A model generated the notes under the pieces. It was not told the origin of the DNA and made no database searches. It worked only from the letters and a program-made list of their open reading frames with translations. From assembly GCA_018819265.1 (NCBI GenBank), contig JAHJQI010000177.1, forward strand, positions 1 to 33,506: a stretch of 33,506 nucleotides of DNA, written 5' to 3'. The translations under genes were made by a program, and so were the position numbers. Shown here piece after piece: positions 1 through 8,592 of this stretch (its first letter is position 1; the number at the start of each line of letters is the position of its first letter). This DNA is from Alphaproteobacteria bacterium (lineage in GTDB: Bacteria > Pseudomonadota > Alphaproteobacteria > Rhizobiales > Hyphomicrobiaceae).

Positions 1-60
1 GCAAAGTGTTGGCCAGAACTAACGCGCCGCCCCTTCGAAGCCCTATTCCGACCCGAATTT

Positions 61-130
61 AGGTCGTCAACACCGGCTTGCCGCGTGTTGAGCCAAGGTC
101 GTCAACACCGGCTTGCCGCGTGTTGAGCAA
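61..130. repeat. Tandem pair of 35-bp palindromic repeats (REP-like)
   Basis: Two adjacent 35-bp copies (61-95 and 96-130) differ at one base near the end (agcca versus agcaa). Each contains an imperfect palindrome with outer arms CAACAC and GTGTTG around a GC-rich centre containing CGGCTTGCCG, so each could form a hairpin. The same core returns at 421-506. No open reading frame here looks real. Best described as REP/BIME-like intergenic elements; the copy number elsewhere in the genome is unknown. Confidence 0.8.
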
Positions 131-190
131 AGGAAGCGTGGACCAACCGGCTTCACACGACTTGAGGAAGTGTGGACCAAACAAAAAACA

Positions 191-277
<87 letters not shown>

Positions 278-302
278 ATTGTCTAGGCGATCGGGAGCCA
301 CG

Positions 303-331
303 GAGTTAGTTGGCGCACTGGTGTTTGTCAA
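303..331 (-). promoter_or_regulatory. Sigma-70-type promoter of tRNA-Leu
   Basis: On the minus strand a perfect -35 box TTGACA (326-331) is followed by a 17-base spacer and a -10-like TAACTC (303-308). The -10 box ends 25 bases before the 5' end of the tRNA-Leu gene at 277, a normal distance for a short tRNA leader. The spacing and the perfect -35 make this a confident call, although the -10 box is only a partial match. Confidence 0.75.
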
Positions 332-356
332 CTGGCCCAGCACGGCTTGCATCTGA

Positions 357-412
357 CACGAGCCTGCGAAGTGTCAGGCCGAGGAGGTGCACGAGCCTGC
401 GAAGTGTCAGGC
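357..412. repeat. Two copies of a 23-bp palindromic repeat (REP-like, subtype A)
   Basis: The 23-bp unit CACGAGCCTGCGAAGTGTC plus AGGC occurs exactly at 357-379 and 390-412. The first copy, with its upstream TGA, forms a TGACAC...GTGTCA palindrome. Its layout (ACxxxGCxTGCxxAGTGT) matches the subtype at 421-506, so both look like variants of one element. The rest of the gene-free stretch 278-656 holds the tRNA-Leu promoter, the next repeat pair, and nothing further that I can identify between 507 and 656. Confidence 0.75.
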
Positions 413-420
413 AAAGGAGT

Positions 421-506
421 GTTGGCAACTGCCCAACACCGGCTTGCCGAGTGTTGGCGACTAGTTGGCAACTGCCCAACACCGGCTTGCCGAGTGTTGG
501 CGACTA
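421..506. repeat. Tandem pair of identical 43-bp palindromic repeats (REP-like, subtype B)
   Basis: Two identical 43-bp units lie head to tail at 421-463 and 464-506. Each contains the core AACACCGGCTTGCCGAGTGTT, an imperfect palindrome nearly identical to the core at 61-130, preceded by a second small inverted repeat (GTTGG...CCAAC). Having only two copies with no spacer between them argues against a CRISPR array and for tandem REP-like elements. Confidence 0.8.
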
Positions 507-656
507 AAAGTACTTCCGGCATGGGCGCTACTCGGGCGAACCATCGCGTCATGCGACGCCAACCCGTGACCAATGGCGTCTTTCCACGCAGGCGGCGGCT
601 GATTATAGGTCGAGGAAGAAACCGCACGACGGCAGAACGACAAACGCGAGGGCAAG

Positions 657-1640
657 ATGGCAGATCAGCGATCCGCAGGCAGACTCGTCACGATCTTCGG
701 CGGTCCCGGCTTCGTCGGCCGATATGCAACCCGGGAACTCGCAAGCCGCGGCTGGCGCATCCGCGCTGCAAGCCGCCGCCCTGATCTCGCGGGCCATTTG
801 CAGCCGATGGGTGCGGTCGGCCAGATCCACCCCATACAGGCCAACCTGCGTTACCCCAACTCGATCGCCCAGGCCGTCGCCGGAGCCGATGCAGTTGTCA
901 ACGCGGTCGGCATTCTGGCGCCATCGGGCCGGCAGAACTTCGAGGCGCTTCACGTCACCGGGCCGCGCGCCATCGCCAAGGCCGCCCGTGAAGCCGGCGT
1001 CCCACGCTTCATTCACATCTCCGCCATCGGTGCCGACGAAAAATCGCCAGCCGAGTACGCCCGCACGAAGGCCCGTGGCGAAGCCGCTGTCCTCGAAGAA
1101 TTCCCCGGCGCGATCATCCTGCGGCCCTCGATCGTGTTCGGCCCGGAGGATGAATTCTTTAATCGTTTCGCCGGGCTGGCGCGCCTGTCGCCGTTCTTGC
1201 CGCTGATCGGCGGCGGTCGCACGCGCTTCCAGCCGGTCTATGTCGGCGATCTCGGCACGGCAATCGCCAACACCGTCGAAGGGGCAGGCGTGCCCGGCAC
1301 CGTCTACGAGATTGGCGGCCCGGAGATGTTGAGCTTCAGGCAGCTCCTCGATCGCACCAAGCAATGGTCCGGCCGCAACGTCGGCTATCTCAGGCTGCCG
1401 TTCTGGCTGGCGAAGCTGCAGGCGCTGTTGACGTGGCCGCTGCCCAATTCGCTGCGTCCGCTGACCCTCGACCAGATCCGCATGCTGCAATCCGATAACG
1501 TCGTCAGCGCCGCCGCCAGGTCCGAAGGGCGCACGATCGAGGCTCTCGGCGTCGCAGCCCCGCACGCCGCCGCAAGCATCGTTCCAGGTTATCTTGAGCG
1601 CTTCAAGCACCGCGGCCAGTTCGCCCATTACAAGGGGTGA
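657..1640 (+). CDS. NDUFA9-like complex I-associated SDR protein
   Basis: A 327-residue extended/atypical short-chain dehydrogenase of the NDUFA9 family, a nucleotide-binding Rossmann protein related to the accessory subunit of respiratory complex I. The N-terminal dinucleotide loop reads FGGPGFVGR (about residues 14-22), and a YxxxK pair sits in EYARTKARGE near residue 135. The motifs ISAIGAD and ILRPSIVFGPEDEFFNRF are typical of the family. The start is supported by the GAGGG preceding the ATG. In alphaproteobacteria this protein is often annotated 'complex I NDUFA9 subunit family protein'; direct participation in complex I is known for the mitochondrial homologue and only inferred here. 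The gene stands alone, with repeats upstream and an acquired-looking cassette downstream. Confidence 0.85.
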   Translation: MADQRSAGRLVTIFGGPGFVGRYATRELASRGWRIRAASRRPDLAGHLQPMGAVGQIHPIQANLRYPNSIAQAVAGADAVVNAVGILAPSGRQNFEALHVTGPRAIAKAAREAGVPRFIHISAIGADEKSPAEYARTKARGEAAVLEEFPGAIILRPSIVFGPEDEFFNRFAGLARLSPFLPLIGGGRTRFQPVYVGDLGTAIANTVEGAGVPGTVYEIGGPEMLSFRQLLDRTKQWSGRNVGYLRLPFWLAKLQALLTWPLPNSLRPLTLDQIRMLQSDNVVSAAARSEGRTIEALGVAAPHAAASIVPGYLERFKHRGQFAHYKG

Positions 1641-1738
1641 AGGGCGCACAGGGGACTCCCCCTTGGAAATTGGAACGAGCACTTCCTAAGGTTGCGTCCC
1701 GGAGTTAGACTGTTCGCAGCATTGCGTTAGGGGGTGCC

Positions 1739-3091
1739 ATGTCTGAGTTGTTTGACTCTCTTCGTCGAGCCGGAGTGCCAGAAGAGGTTCTACTTTCACT
1801 GGCGATCATCGTCGCAATCGTGAGTGCCGCTTTGGCGGTGATGAGCTGGCTAACCCAGCGTCGTCTTGCCGATCAATTGGAACAGCGAGGGGAAGATCTT
1901 AAAGAAAAGAGTAGGCAGCTCGAAGCGAAGAAGGCCGAAGCCGAAAGCGCGGTGTCAAGCGCCAACTTCGCTGAGAACAAGGCAAGAGAGAAGCAGGAAA
2001 CGATCGACACGATGCAGCGCACGGTCGCACTGCAGGGCGAGCGCCTAGAACGACAATCAAGTGAGCTTGATACCAAAGATAAAGCGATCAAGGAACGCGA
2101 GGCCTACATTGAGGCGTTGCGTGGATCTCTGGAGAGGCCAAGTGAAGAGCTTTGGTCCGTACACACCGCTGCACCACCTGTTGGCTATGATGACGCTCTT
2201 GCCAACAAGGACCGCTTTATTTTGTCAGTTGCCAACCAAAAGGGTGGTGTCGGAAAATCAACGACAGCGGCCAATCTTGCAGCCAGCTATTCGGCCGCCG
2301 GCAGACGCGTACTCTTGATCGATTTCGACTTCCAGGGTTCTCTCACAATGATGATTCTAAGGGCCGCCGGGGCCGATGGACAAGTCGTTCAGGATGGAGC
2401 AAACGTCACAAGGCTTCTGCGCGATGTCGCAGGTTTCGATGAACTCTCGAAAGCTTCGATCTCAATTGATTCAGCCATAAAGAATGCTAGGTTTTTGGCG
2501 ACCGATTACACCCTTGCAGATATCGAGGGGAAGCTGTTCGTAAAGTATCTGTTTGGCGATCACGCCGATGGTGATCAAAGATATCGTTTGGCAAACGTAC
2601 TGCTGAATGACACAGCGTTGCTGGCGTTCGACGTCGTGATAATTGATACGCCACCTCGCATCGCATCTGGACACGTCAACGCTCTCATGGCGAGCACCCA
2701 CATGTTGGTCCCGACCATCGCGGATCGGCTATCAGCTTATGCCGTCGGGTCCTACCTCCAGCACACAAAGAAATTTCGAGAGCTAAACAGGTCTTTAAAG
2801 GTCTTGGGCGTGTTGCCAACTATGACCTACCGTCCTGGAACTCTGACAGATCGAGAAGACGCAGCGCTCAGCCTTGCAAGATTGAACGCAGCCGGCTTAT
2901 GGCCGCTTGATCAACGGTCCTCAGACGACGACCTCATCATGCGCAGCATCATTCCTCAGCGGGCATTGTTCTCTGAGGCACTACAAGAGGGGCAGTTGCC
3001 ATACTATGTGCCTAACAAGGAGGGCGTATTCGAAGCCAAGGGGTGGTTCGATGCCCTGCGTGACGAGATCGAGGAAAGGCGCGCGAGATGA
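1739..3091 (+). CDS. Membrane-anchored coiled-coil ParA-like ATPase
   Basis: A 450-residue protein with an unusual architecture. One hydrophobic helix (about residues 17-37) is followed by a long charged heptad-rich region (about 40-132), and then by a ParA/MinD-type deviant Walker ATPase. The Walker A loop KGGVGKST is at 168-175 with the signature lysine after KGG; the A' motif is DFDFQGS near 196; the Walker B-like strand is VVIIDTPP. Such ATPases partition DNA or position complexes, but soluble ParA proteins lack a membrane anchor and coiled coil. The stop codon overlaps the start of the next small gene (ATGA), so they are probably co-translated. GC content by eye is clearly below the flanking genes, suggesting horizontal acquisition. 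No parB-like gene or centromere repeat is visible nearby. A possible promoter (TTGGAA, 18 bases, TAAGGT) lies upstream. Function unknown. Confidence 0.85.
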   Translation: MSELFDSLRRAGVPEEVLLSLAIIVAIVSAALAVMSWLTQRRLADQLEQRGEDLKEKSRQLEAKKAEAESAVSSANFAENKAREKQETIDTMQRTVALQGERLERQSSELDTKDKAIKEREAYIEALRGSLERPSEELWSVHTAAPPVGYDDALANKDRFILSVANQKGGVGKSTTAANLAASYSAAGRRVLLIDFDFQGSLTMMILRAAGADGQVVQDGANVTRLLRDVAGFDELSKASISIDSAIKNARFLATDYTLADIEGKLFVKYLFGDHADGDQRYRLANVLLNDTALLAFDVVIIDTPPRIASGHVNALMASTHMLVPTIADRLSAYAVGSYLQHTKKFRELNRSLKVLGVLPTMTYRPGTLTDREDAALSLARLNAAGLWPLDQRSSDDDLIMRSIIPQRALFSEALQEGQLPYYVPNKEGVFEAKGWFDALRDEIEERRAR

Positions 3092-3258
3092 ATGTTGCCC
3101 AGTTGCGTAAGGTTCTAGCCGAGGCTGGTCGTCAAAAGGAGCAAGCTGGTGAGGTTGCCGCCAGCCACGCTCTAGCAGAGTTCGAGAAATTGCTAAAAAG
3201 TCACGACAAGAAATCGGTAGTGAAGGTCGCTGAGCTCATAAAATCTTCTGTGAAGTGA
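3088..3258 (+). CDS. Small helical protein translationally coupled to the ParA-like ATPase
   Basis: A 56-residue reading frame whose ATG overlaps the stop codon of the preceding ATPase gene by four bases (ATGA), the usual mark of translational coupling. The product starts MNVAQLRKVLAEAG and is rich in Lys, Glu, Ala and Val, predicted almost entirely helical, with no membrane segment. Its first half resembles the start of the next gene product (MNVAQLRKVL versus MKVAEFRGIL, then an alanine/glycine-rich stretch and a second helix), suggesting a common family. I do not recognise a named domain. It may be an adaptor or partner of the ATPase; this is inference from position only. Confidence 0.7.
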   Translation: MNVAQLRKVLAEAGRQKEQAGEVAASHALAEFEKLLKSHDKKSVVKVAELIKSSVK

Positions 3259-3334
3259 GCCTTGTATTGCCTGAATTGGATGCCAAACTCTGGGCGAGTG
3301 ATTCGTGCGCGTCTTCTATTTTGAGAGGCAAGCA

Positions 3335-3775
3335 ATGAAAGTCGCAGAATTTCGCGGCATCCTAGAAGATCTGCAGAAGATTTTTTCTGCAGGGGGAGCT
3401 AAGGGGCCAGCTGGCGACATGGCCGCCCTTGCCGACTCCGTCAAAGGAGCCGATGCGCAGGATTGTGAGCAATTTCTTCAAGGTCTCAAAGAGACAATCT
3501 CGGCTGATCCCGGTGAAAAGCATTTGAACGCGTTGGAATCGGCTGGGCTCGACGACACCAAGTTTGAAGCAGCAATCCGCGATTTAGAGAAAGACCGGTC
3601 CCTTAAGTCGGCCGACTTGGACAAGGTTGGCGTCAACTACACTAAATCCCGGCGCTTCGCGAAACTCTATAAGACTCGTATCGCGAAACTGAAGCAGATT
3701 CGGCAGGCCTTCAAAGATAAGAAGGATTTTGCCAGCCGTGGTGGAGTGATCGACGCATTGTCGCCTTGGCAGTAG
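3335..3775 (+). CDS. Helical protein of unknown function, third gene of the ParA cassette
   Basis: A 146-residue soluble, charged, probably all-helical protein. The start MKVAEFRGIL is chosen because GAGAGG lies seven bases upstream; an earlier in-frame start at 3305 has no such support. The gene follows the 56-residue gene by 76 bases on the same strand and shares its lower GC content. The N-terminal 50 residues look related to the 56-residue protein. The C-terminal half (about 95-146) is basic and contains the stretch KSRRFAKLYKTRIAKLKQ, which could bind nucleic acid or the acidic coiled coil of the ATPase. No known domain recognised. Confidence 0.7.
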   Translation: MKVAEFRGILEDLQKIFSAGGAKGPAGDMAALADSVKGADAQDCEQFLQGLKETISADPGEKHLNALESAGLDDTKFEAAIRDLEKDRSLKSADLDKVGVNYTKSRRFAKLYKTRIAKLKQIRQAFKDKKDFASRGGVIDALSPWQ

Positions 3776-3963
3776 AGGCTAGGAAATCTCGCCTATTCCC
3801 CCATCTCGTCATCGGGGCACAAGGGAAATATGTCGCTGTGGGTGGCGCAACCGCCACTCCTGGGCGGAATCAAATGCATTGAGACGCAGATCGCCCGAAG
3901 TTGCTCTTTCAATAGTCCGCCAAATGACAGTGTGACCGCCTGGAGTAGCGCGGCGCGGCGTGC

Positions 3964-3995
3964 AAAAAAACCCCGACAGCGGCAAGCGGTCGGGG
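3964..3995 (-). terminator. Rho-independent terminator of the hsp20-DUF1150 unit
   Basis: On the minus strand, 49 bases after the DUF1150 stop codon, a GC-rich hairpin (CCCCGACcgc...gCGGTCGGGG type, stem of seven pairs with further inner pairing) is followed directly by seven T residues. The stem and uninterrupted T run fit the intrinsic-terminator model closely. The remaining bases between 3776 and 4043 show no gene. Confidence 0.9.
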
Positions 3996-4043
3996 CTCCT
4001 CAAACCAAGTTCAACGTGCAGGCTACGACGTACTTCGCCGGCC

Positions 4044-4304
4044 TCAGTGGAGGCTCGCAACCACAAGTTCGTCATCGATGGCCTGGCCGAGGGCGGCCTG
4101 CATCGAGTCGGTCAGCGCGATCGGCGTTCCATCGGCGGCATGCAACGCATAGATGTTGATGCCTTCGGGCAGCGTATCGTCGAGGGGATAGATCTCGTTG
4201 GCTTCCTCGGAAGACAGCGTCTTGATGTACGCCACCTCCCCACCACCGAGCCTCTCGAGCTCGTCGGTACTGATGTCACGTCTCAGGGCGGTGTCTACAG
4301 TCAT
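4044..4304 (-). CDS. DUF1150 family protein
   Basis: An 86-residue acidic soluble protein starting MTVDTALRRDISTDELERLG and matching the DUF1150 family of alphaproteobacteria (motifs VAYIKTLSSEEANEIYP and YALHAADGTPIALTDS). Its function is not established. The ATG at 4304 was preferred because GGAGG lies upstream and family members begin here; a longer form from 4325 is possible. It lies 197 bases downstream of the small heat-shock gene on the same strand, an arrangement common in rhizobia, and it shares the terminator at 3964-3995. Co-regulation by heat shock is likely but inferred. Confidence 0.85.
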   Translation of the reverse strand: MTVDTALRRDISTDELERLGGGEVAYIKTLSSEEANEIYPLDDTLPEGINIYALHAADGTPIALTDSMQAALGQAIDDELVVASLH

Positions 4305-4501
4305 AACGCTCACTCCTCCATCCACCGCGCTGCCCTCGAACAGTGAGCAACAGCGCGCTCCCCCATTCCCATCATTGCACCATCATTCTGGTGAAATCGG
4401 CACGTTTTTCCGGCAAATTCAAAACAATTACTCAAGCAGTATGTTCCAACGATTCGTCGCAGGCCGCCATGCCTGAGGGACACTTCTTCATATTGGTGTG
4501 G

Positions 4502-4948
4502 CTAGCGGACACTGCCACCCTTCGCATTGCCTATTTCTATTCGCCGCACCATGCGTTCCGGTTCGAGCTTGACGAGGTCGATCTCAAGCAACCCGTTGGT
4601 GAGGTCCGCCTTGCGCACCTCGATACCGTCGGCCAAAACGAAAGTTCTCTGAAACTGGCGCGCCGCGATGCCGCGATGCAGGAATTCGCGCTCCTTGTCG
4701 TCGTCCTGGCGGCCACGGATAACGAGCTGATTGTCTTCCAGCGTGATGTCGAGCTGGGCCTGCGTAAAGCCGGCTACGGCGAGCGTAATCCGCAAAAGTT
4801 CCGGACCGTTCTCGACCGACGCAGCGATTCGTTCGATATTGTAGGGAGGATAGCCGCCGTCGGCGCCTTTGCCGGCGCGATCGATCAGCCGCTCGATTTC
4901 CTCGAAACCCAGGAGCAGCGGGTGGGACAGAGTGCCCATTCTGGTCAT
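4502..4948 (-). CDS. Small heat-shock protein, Hsp20 (alpha-crystallin) family
   Basis: A 148-residue Hsp20 chaperone that binds unfolding proteins and holds them for refolding by DnaK/ClpB. The N-terminal segment GFEEIERLIDRAGKGADGGYPPYNIER (given here in parts: GFEEIERLID, then GYPPYNIE) is typical of the IbpA-type class A proteins of rhizobia. The alpha-crystallin domain spans about residues 40-138, with LRITLAVAGF and the strand LTNGLLEIDLVK. A C-terminal IEI (IxI motif) is present for oligomer assembly. Two starts are possible, at 4948 and at 4939 (MGTLSHPLLLGFEE). The first is chosen because GAAGGG sits nine bases upstream. Expression is probably heat-induced at two levels: a sigma-32-type promoter at 5078-5105 and a hairpin over the ribosome site at 4950-4975. 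Confidence 0.92.
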   Translation of the reverse strand: MTRMGTLSHPLLLGFEEIERLIDRAGKGADGGYPPYNIERIAASVENGPELLRITLAVAGFTQAQLDITLEDNQLVIRGRQDDDKEREFLHRGIAARQFQRTFVLADGIEVRKADLTNGLLEIDLVKLEPERMVRRIEIGNAKGGSVR

Positions 4949-4949
4949 T

Positions 4950-4975
4950 TCGCTAAGCCCTTCTCAAGAAAGCGA
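4950..4975 (-). promoter_or_regulatory. Hairpin over the hsp20 ribosome binding site, candidate RNA thermometer
   Basis: In the mRNA just before the hsp20 AUG, an outer stem UCGCU/AGCGA (five pairs) encloses an inner stem UUCUU/AAGGG (three Watson-Crick and two G-U pairs) with the loop GAG. The inner 3' arm is the Shine-Dalgarno sequence, and the outer arm ends one base before the AUG. G-U-rich pairing across the ribosome site next to a rhizobial small heat-shock gene is the hallmark of ROSE/fourU-type thermosensors. The structure is read by eye; no folding energy was computed. Confidence 0.5.
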
Positions 4976-5077
4976 CTTGTTGCGATCGAGGTTGGCGATC
5001 CAGGCCCGGCTTCGGCACCTTCGACGCCCCGCTCCACGTTCGTGGCTGCGGGTTCGCTTCGATCACAGTGCCTAAGC

Positions 5078-5105
5078 ATATGGGGGGCACTGCCCCGCGT
5101 TCAAG
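5078..5105 (-). promoter_or_regulatory. Heat-shock (RpoH, sigma-32-type) promoter of hsp20
   Basis: On the minus strand CTTGAA (5100-5105) and CCCCATAT (5078-5085) are separated by 14 bases, an excellent match to the classical sigma-32 consensus CTTGAA-N(11-16)-CCCCATnT. It is oriented toward hsp20. Transcription would start near 5070, giving a leader of about 120 nt that ends in the hairpin at 4950-4975. A seven-base inverted repeat (CAGTGCC 5066-5072, GGCACTG 5086-5092) spans the -10 box and could form a leader stem or an operator. Confidence 0.75.
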
Positions 5106-5227
5106 ATTTTCCACTGGGATGGCTTCCTGCGCCGCGCAAGCAAGAAAGTGCTTAAAAAAAGGCCGTTCCGCTTAACAGTCGCTTTACCCTCTTGATTTTT
5201 ATTCGCGCGTTCGCCACATGTTCCTCC

Positions 5228-5395
5228 ATGGATCGTATTAGGGAAAAGTCGGATTGCCTACATGAGCCCGTGAAAACGGCTGATGAGCGCATGCGGACAT
5301 GCTTGATGTGCGCCAAGGAATTCTTGAGTTCCTGGTCGGGCAACCGCGTCTGCAAGCGATGTCGTTCGAGCGCCACCTGGAAACAGGGCGGCTAG
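5228..5395 (+). CDS. Zinc-ribbon mini-protein
   Basis: A reading frame of about 55 residues ending in a compact C-terminal module with two CxxC knuckles (CLMC and CKRC) about 16 residues apart around FLSSWSGNRV, a pattern expected to bind one zinc ion. I recall similar short proteins with an RTCLMC...NRVC.RC core from rhizobia, of unknown function. The start is uncertain: ATG at 5228 (MDRIREKS), an earlier one at 5192, or a later one at 5291 placing the knuckles at the very N-terminus. No strong ribosome site decides between them. It stands alone, divergent from hsp20. Confidence 0.55.
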   Translation: MDRIREKSDCLHEPVKTADERMRTCLMCAKEFLSSWSGNRVCKRCRSSATWKQGG

Positions 5396-5520
5396 TTCTG
5401 CTTAGATAAGACCAGCTCGAAAGTGTTGAGTTTGGTCGAGTGGGGCGGCGGGATCGCGAGCCGAGCCCTTGGGGCCCGAGATCGCATAGTCGGCTTCTAC
5501 GATCGCGGCCACCGATCTAC

Positions 5521-6450
5521 TCAATTCAGCAGTACATACGTCGAAACGATCTTCTCCCAGTGCCGGAGCAGCTCGACGTTCGCCGTGGCGACAAGGCTCA
5601 ACTCCTCGGGCGTCGGCTTCTTGCCGTCGAGGGCTGAGGTGAGTATGGGTTCGATCGTGGCAAATGTCGCGCGCGCCAGTTCGATGTTGTCGAGCACCAG
5701 GCCGGGCTGCTCTTCGGTGAGACCCAACTCCTTGGCCCCTGCCGCGAACTTCTTGGTGACGTCCTTGTAAAGGGCCAGCGACTGTTTGAGGTTTTCTCGG
5801 GTCACCTCGGTCTTGTAGCCGGAAAGCGCCTGGCAGAATTGCTTGGAAAACTGCTGGGTCAGCGTGCGCTGCTGACCGGCGGCAAGAATTGCGGCAGCCG
5901 CATCTTGCGTGACGCCGCCGGCATCGACGAGCACCTTGCGATAGATCCCGATTGCCTCGGTAAGCTGCTTTTCATAGGCTTCGTCGACCTCGTAGACCTT
6001 GATGGCGAATTGCTCCTTGCCCCATCTGCCGCCGGTCCAGCTATTGAGCGGCTCGGCGTAATTGACCCAGGCGAGCTTGATGTCCTCGATTGCTTTTTTC
6101 AGCTCGGGGTGCTTTTCGGCAGCAAGTTCGAGCCCGGCGCTGCCTTCGTTGAGATGCTCGAGCGTCGAGTGGAAAACATACTGCGCAACCGACATCTGAT
6201 TGCGGTGCACCTTCTTGTCGACCTTGAGATCGATGAAACACAACGCCTTCGCCAGCATCTCGGCAAGCATGCGCTGGCGGTCGATGAGGTTGAGGCGGGG
6301 CGCGGACGACACCGTGGTGGCCGCTTCTGGCGGCCCGGCAGGGTTCGCGCCAGGTTTGTCTTGCGCCCAGCTCGTCGAAGTCGTTGGCCACGCGACAACG
6401 AACAGTGCCGCGAAAGCCGCAAGAAGCCACGGCGAGCGACCAATACCCAT
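5521..6450 (-). CDS. Secreted protein with PilJ-type sensor domain(s)
   Basis: A 309-residue exported protein. A signal peptide is evident (basic MGIGRSP, then hydrophobic WLLAAFAALFVVAW, cleavage likely near TSWAQD). The mature part carries two copies of the pattern found in the PilJ / type IV pili methyl-accepting chemotaxis N-terminal domain: LIDRQRMLAEMLAKA about residue 55 and AAGQQRTLTQQFSKQFCQAL about residue 190. That domain resembles nitrate/nitrite-sensing helical bundles. There is no transmembrane helix or signalling domain after it, so it is a free periplasmic form of unknown ligand. The ATG at 6450 was chosen because the signal peptide starts there. It lies 70 bases downstream of trpB on the same strand, in the place where trpA is normally found. 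Confidence 0.75.
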   Translation of the reverse strand: MGIGRSPWLLAAFAALFVVAWPTTSTSWAQDKPGANPAGPPEAATTVSSAPRLNLIDRQRMLAEMLAKALCFIDLKVDKKVHRNQMSVAQYVFHSTLEHLNEGSAGLELAAEKHPELKKAIEDIKLAWVNYAEPLNSWTGGRWGKEQFAIKVYEVDEAYEKQLTEAIGIYRKVLVDAGGVTQDAAAAILAAGQQRTLTQQFSKQFCQALSGYKTEVTRENLKQSLALYKDVTKKFAAGAKELGLTEEQPGLVLDNIELARATFATIEPILTSALDGKKPTPEELSLVATANVELLRHWEKIVSTYVLLN

Positions 6451-6520
6451 CTGAACCCCGCTTAACTGAACGCTGATGCAAATCCTCAAGGTGAGGGATT
6501 AACTGATCAAAGGCAGAGGT

Positions 6521-7795
<1,275 letters not shown>

Positions 7796-7892
7796 CGAGG
7801 GCTCGTCTTTGTTGGTCGGTTTCTTGTCCGGTCTGCGGGTTACGGCACCGGCTGGACTGTGGTCGCGCGATGAACCGTCACGATGTCATACG

Positions 7893-8561
7893 CTATTTCT
7901 CCGCACTTTGGCCTACCTGACGGGCCGCGGCAATGAAACGCTCGACCAGCGCGGGGTCTTTCCGGCCCGGCGCGGTTTCGACTCCCGACGACACATCGAC
8001 AATGGCCGCCTTCGTAGTCGCGACCGCCGCCGCGACGTTAGAGGGGGTCAGCCCCCCTGCGAGCGCGAAGCGGTGGCGCTGTGCAACGCCTGCGAGAATC
8101 GTCCAATCGAAATGCAGGGCATTGCCGCCTGGCCGGCTCGCCCCGGCGGGCGGCTTTGCATCGAACAAGATCAGGTCGGCGACGCCGGGTAACAGATAGG
8201 CTTCGGCGGCGGCTACGTCATCAGCCGTGGCGACGGGGACGGCCTTCCAGATGGTACGGTTTGCGATTTTACGGATGGCGGCGACGCGCTTCGGCGTTTC
8301 GTGGCCATGCAGCTGGATGATATCCGGGGCGACCGCATCGGCGACGGCGGCGACGAGTTCGTCTCCGGGATCGATCAGCAGCACGACGGTTTTCGCATTG
8401 CCGAGCGCCCGTGCCCTGGCGACGAAATCGGCTGCCTCCTCGAGCCTCACATGCCGGGGGCTTTTGGCGAAGTGGACTAGCCCGACGAAATCGGCGCCCG
8501 CCGAGATGGCGTGGGCGAGAGCCGCCTCAGTGGCGATACCGCAGATCTTGACTTGTGCCAT
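7893..8561 (-). CDS. trpF: Phosphoribosylanthranilate isomerase
   Basis: A 222-residue TIM-barrel enzyme performing the third step of tryptophan synthesis, the Amadori rearrangement of N-(5'-phosphoribosyl)anthranilate to CdRP. Visible motifs: VKICGI with the catalytic cysteine near the N-terminus, DIIQLHG, LFDAKPP with the catalytic aspartate, ALAGGLTPSNV for phosphate binding, and VDVSSGVET near the C-terminus. The start is set at the ATG giving MAQVKICGI; an in-frame TTG five codons earlier is possible. Gene order lapA-trpF-trpB is typical of rhizobia. Confidence 0.96.
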   Translation of the reverse strand: MAQVKICGIATEAALAHAISAGADFVGLVHFAKSPRHVRLEEAADFVARARALGNAKTVVLLIDPGDELVAAVADAVAPDIIQLHGHETPKRVAAIRKIANRTIWKAVPVATADDVAAAEAYLLPGVADLILFDAKPPAGASRPGGNALHFDWTILAGVAQRHRFALAGGLTPSNVAAAVATTKAAIVDVSSGVETAPGRKDPALVERFIAAARQVGQSAEK

Positions 8562-8592
8562 CTCGGCTTGATTCAACTTCCGGCATTAGGTT

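Noticed and set aside
421..506. Possible short CRISPR array
   Set aside because: The two identical 43-bp units are directly adjacent with no spacer, contain strong palindromes of REP type, and no cas genes are present.
1641..1680. Possible terminator after the NDUFA9-like gene
   Set aside because: AGGGG/CCCCT pairing is short and no T run follows.
603..1682. Minus-strand open frame (359 codons) opposite the NDUFA9-like gene
   Set aside because: The sense-strand gene has clear Rossmann motifs; the antisense product resembles no protein.
4343..5155. Plus-strand open frame (270 codons) across the hsp20 region
   Set aside because: It covers the hsp20 gene, its promoter and leader in antisense, all of which have strong independent support.
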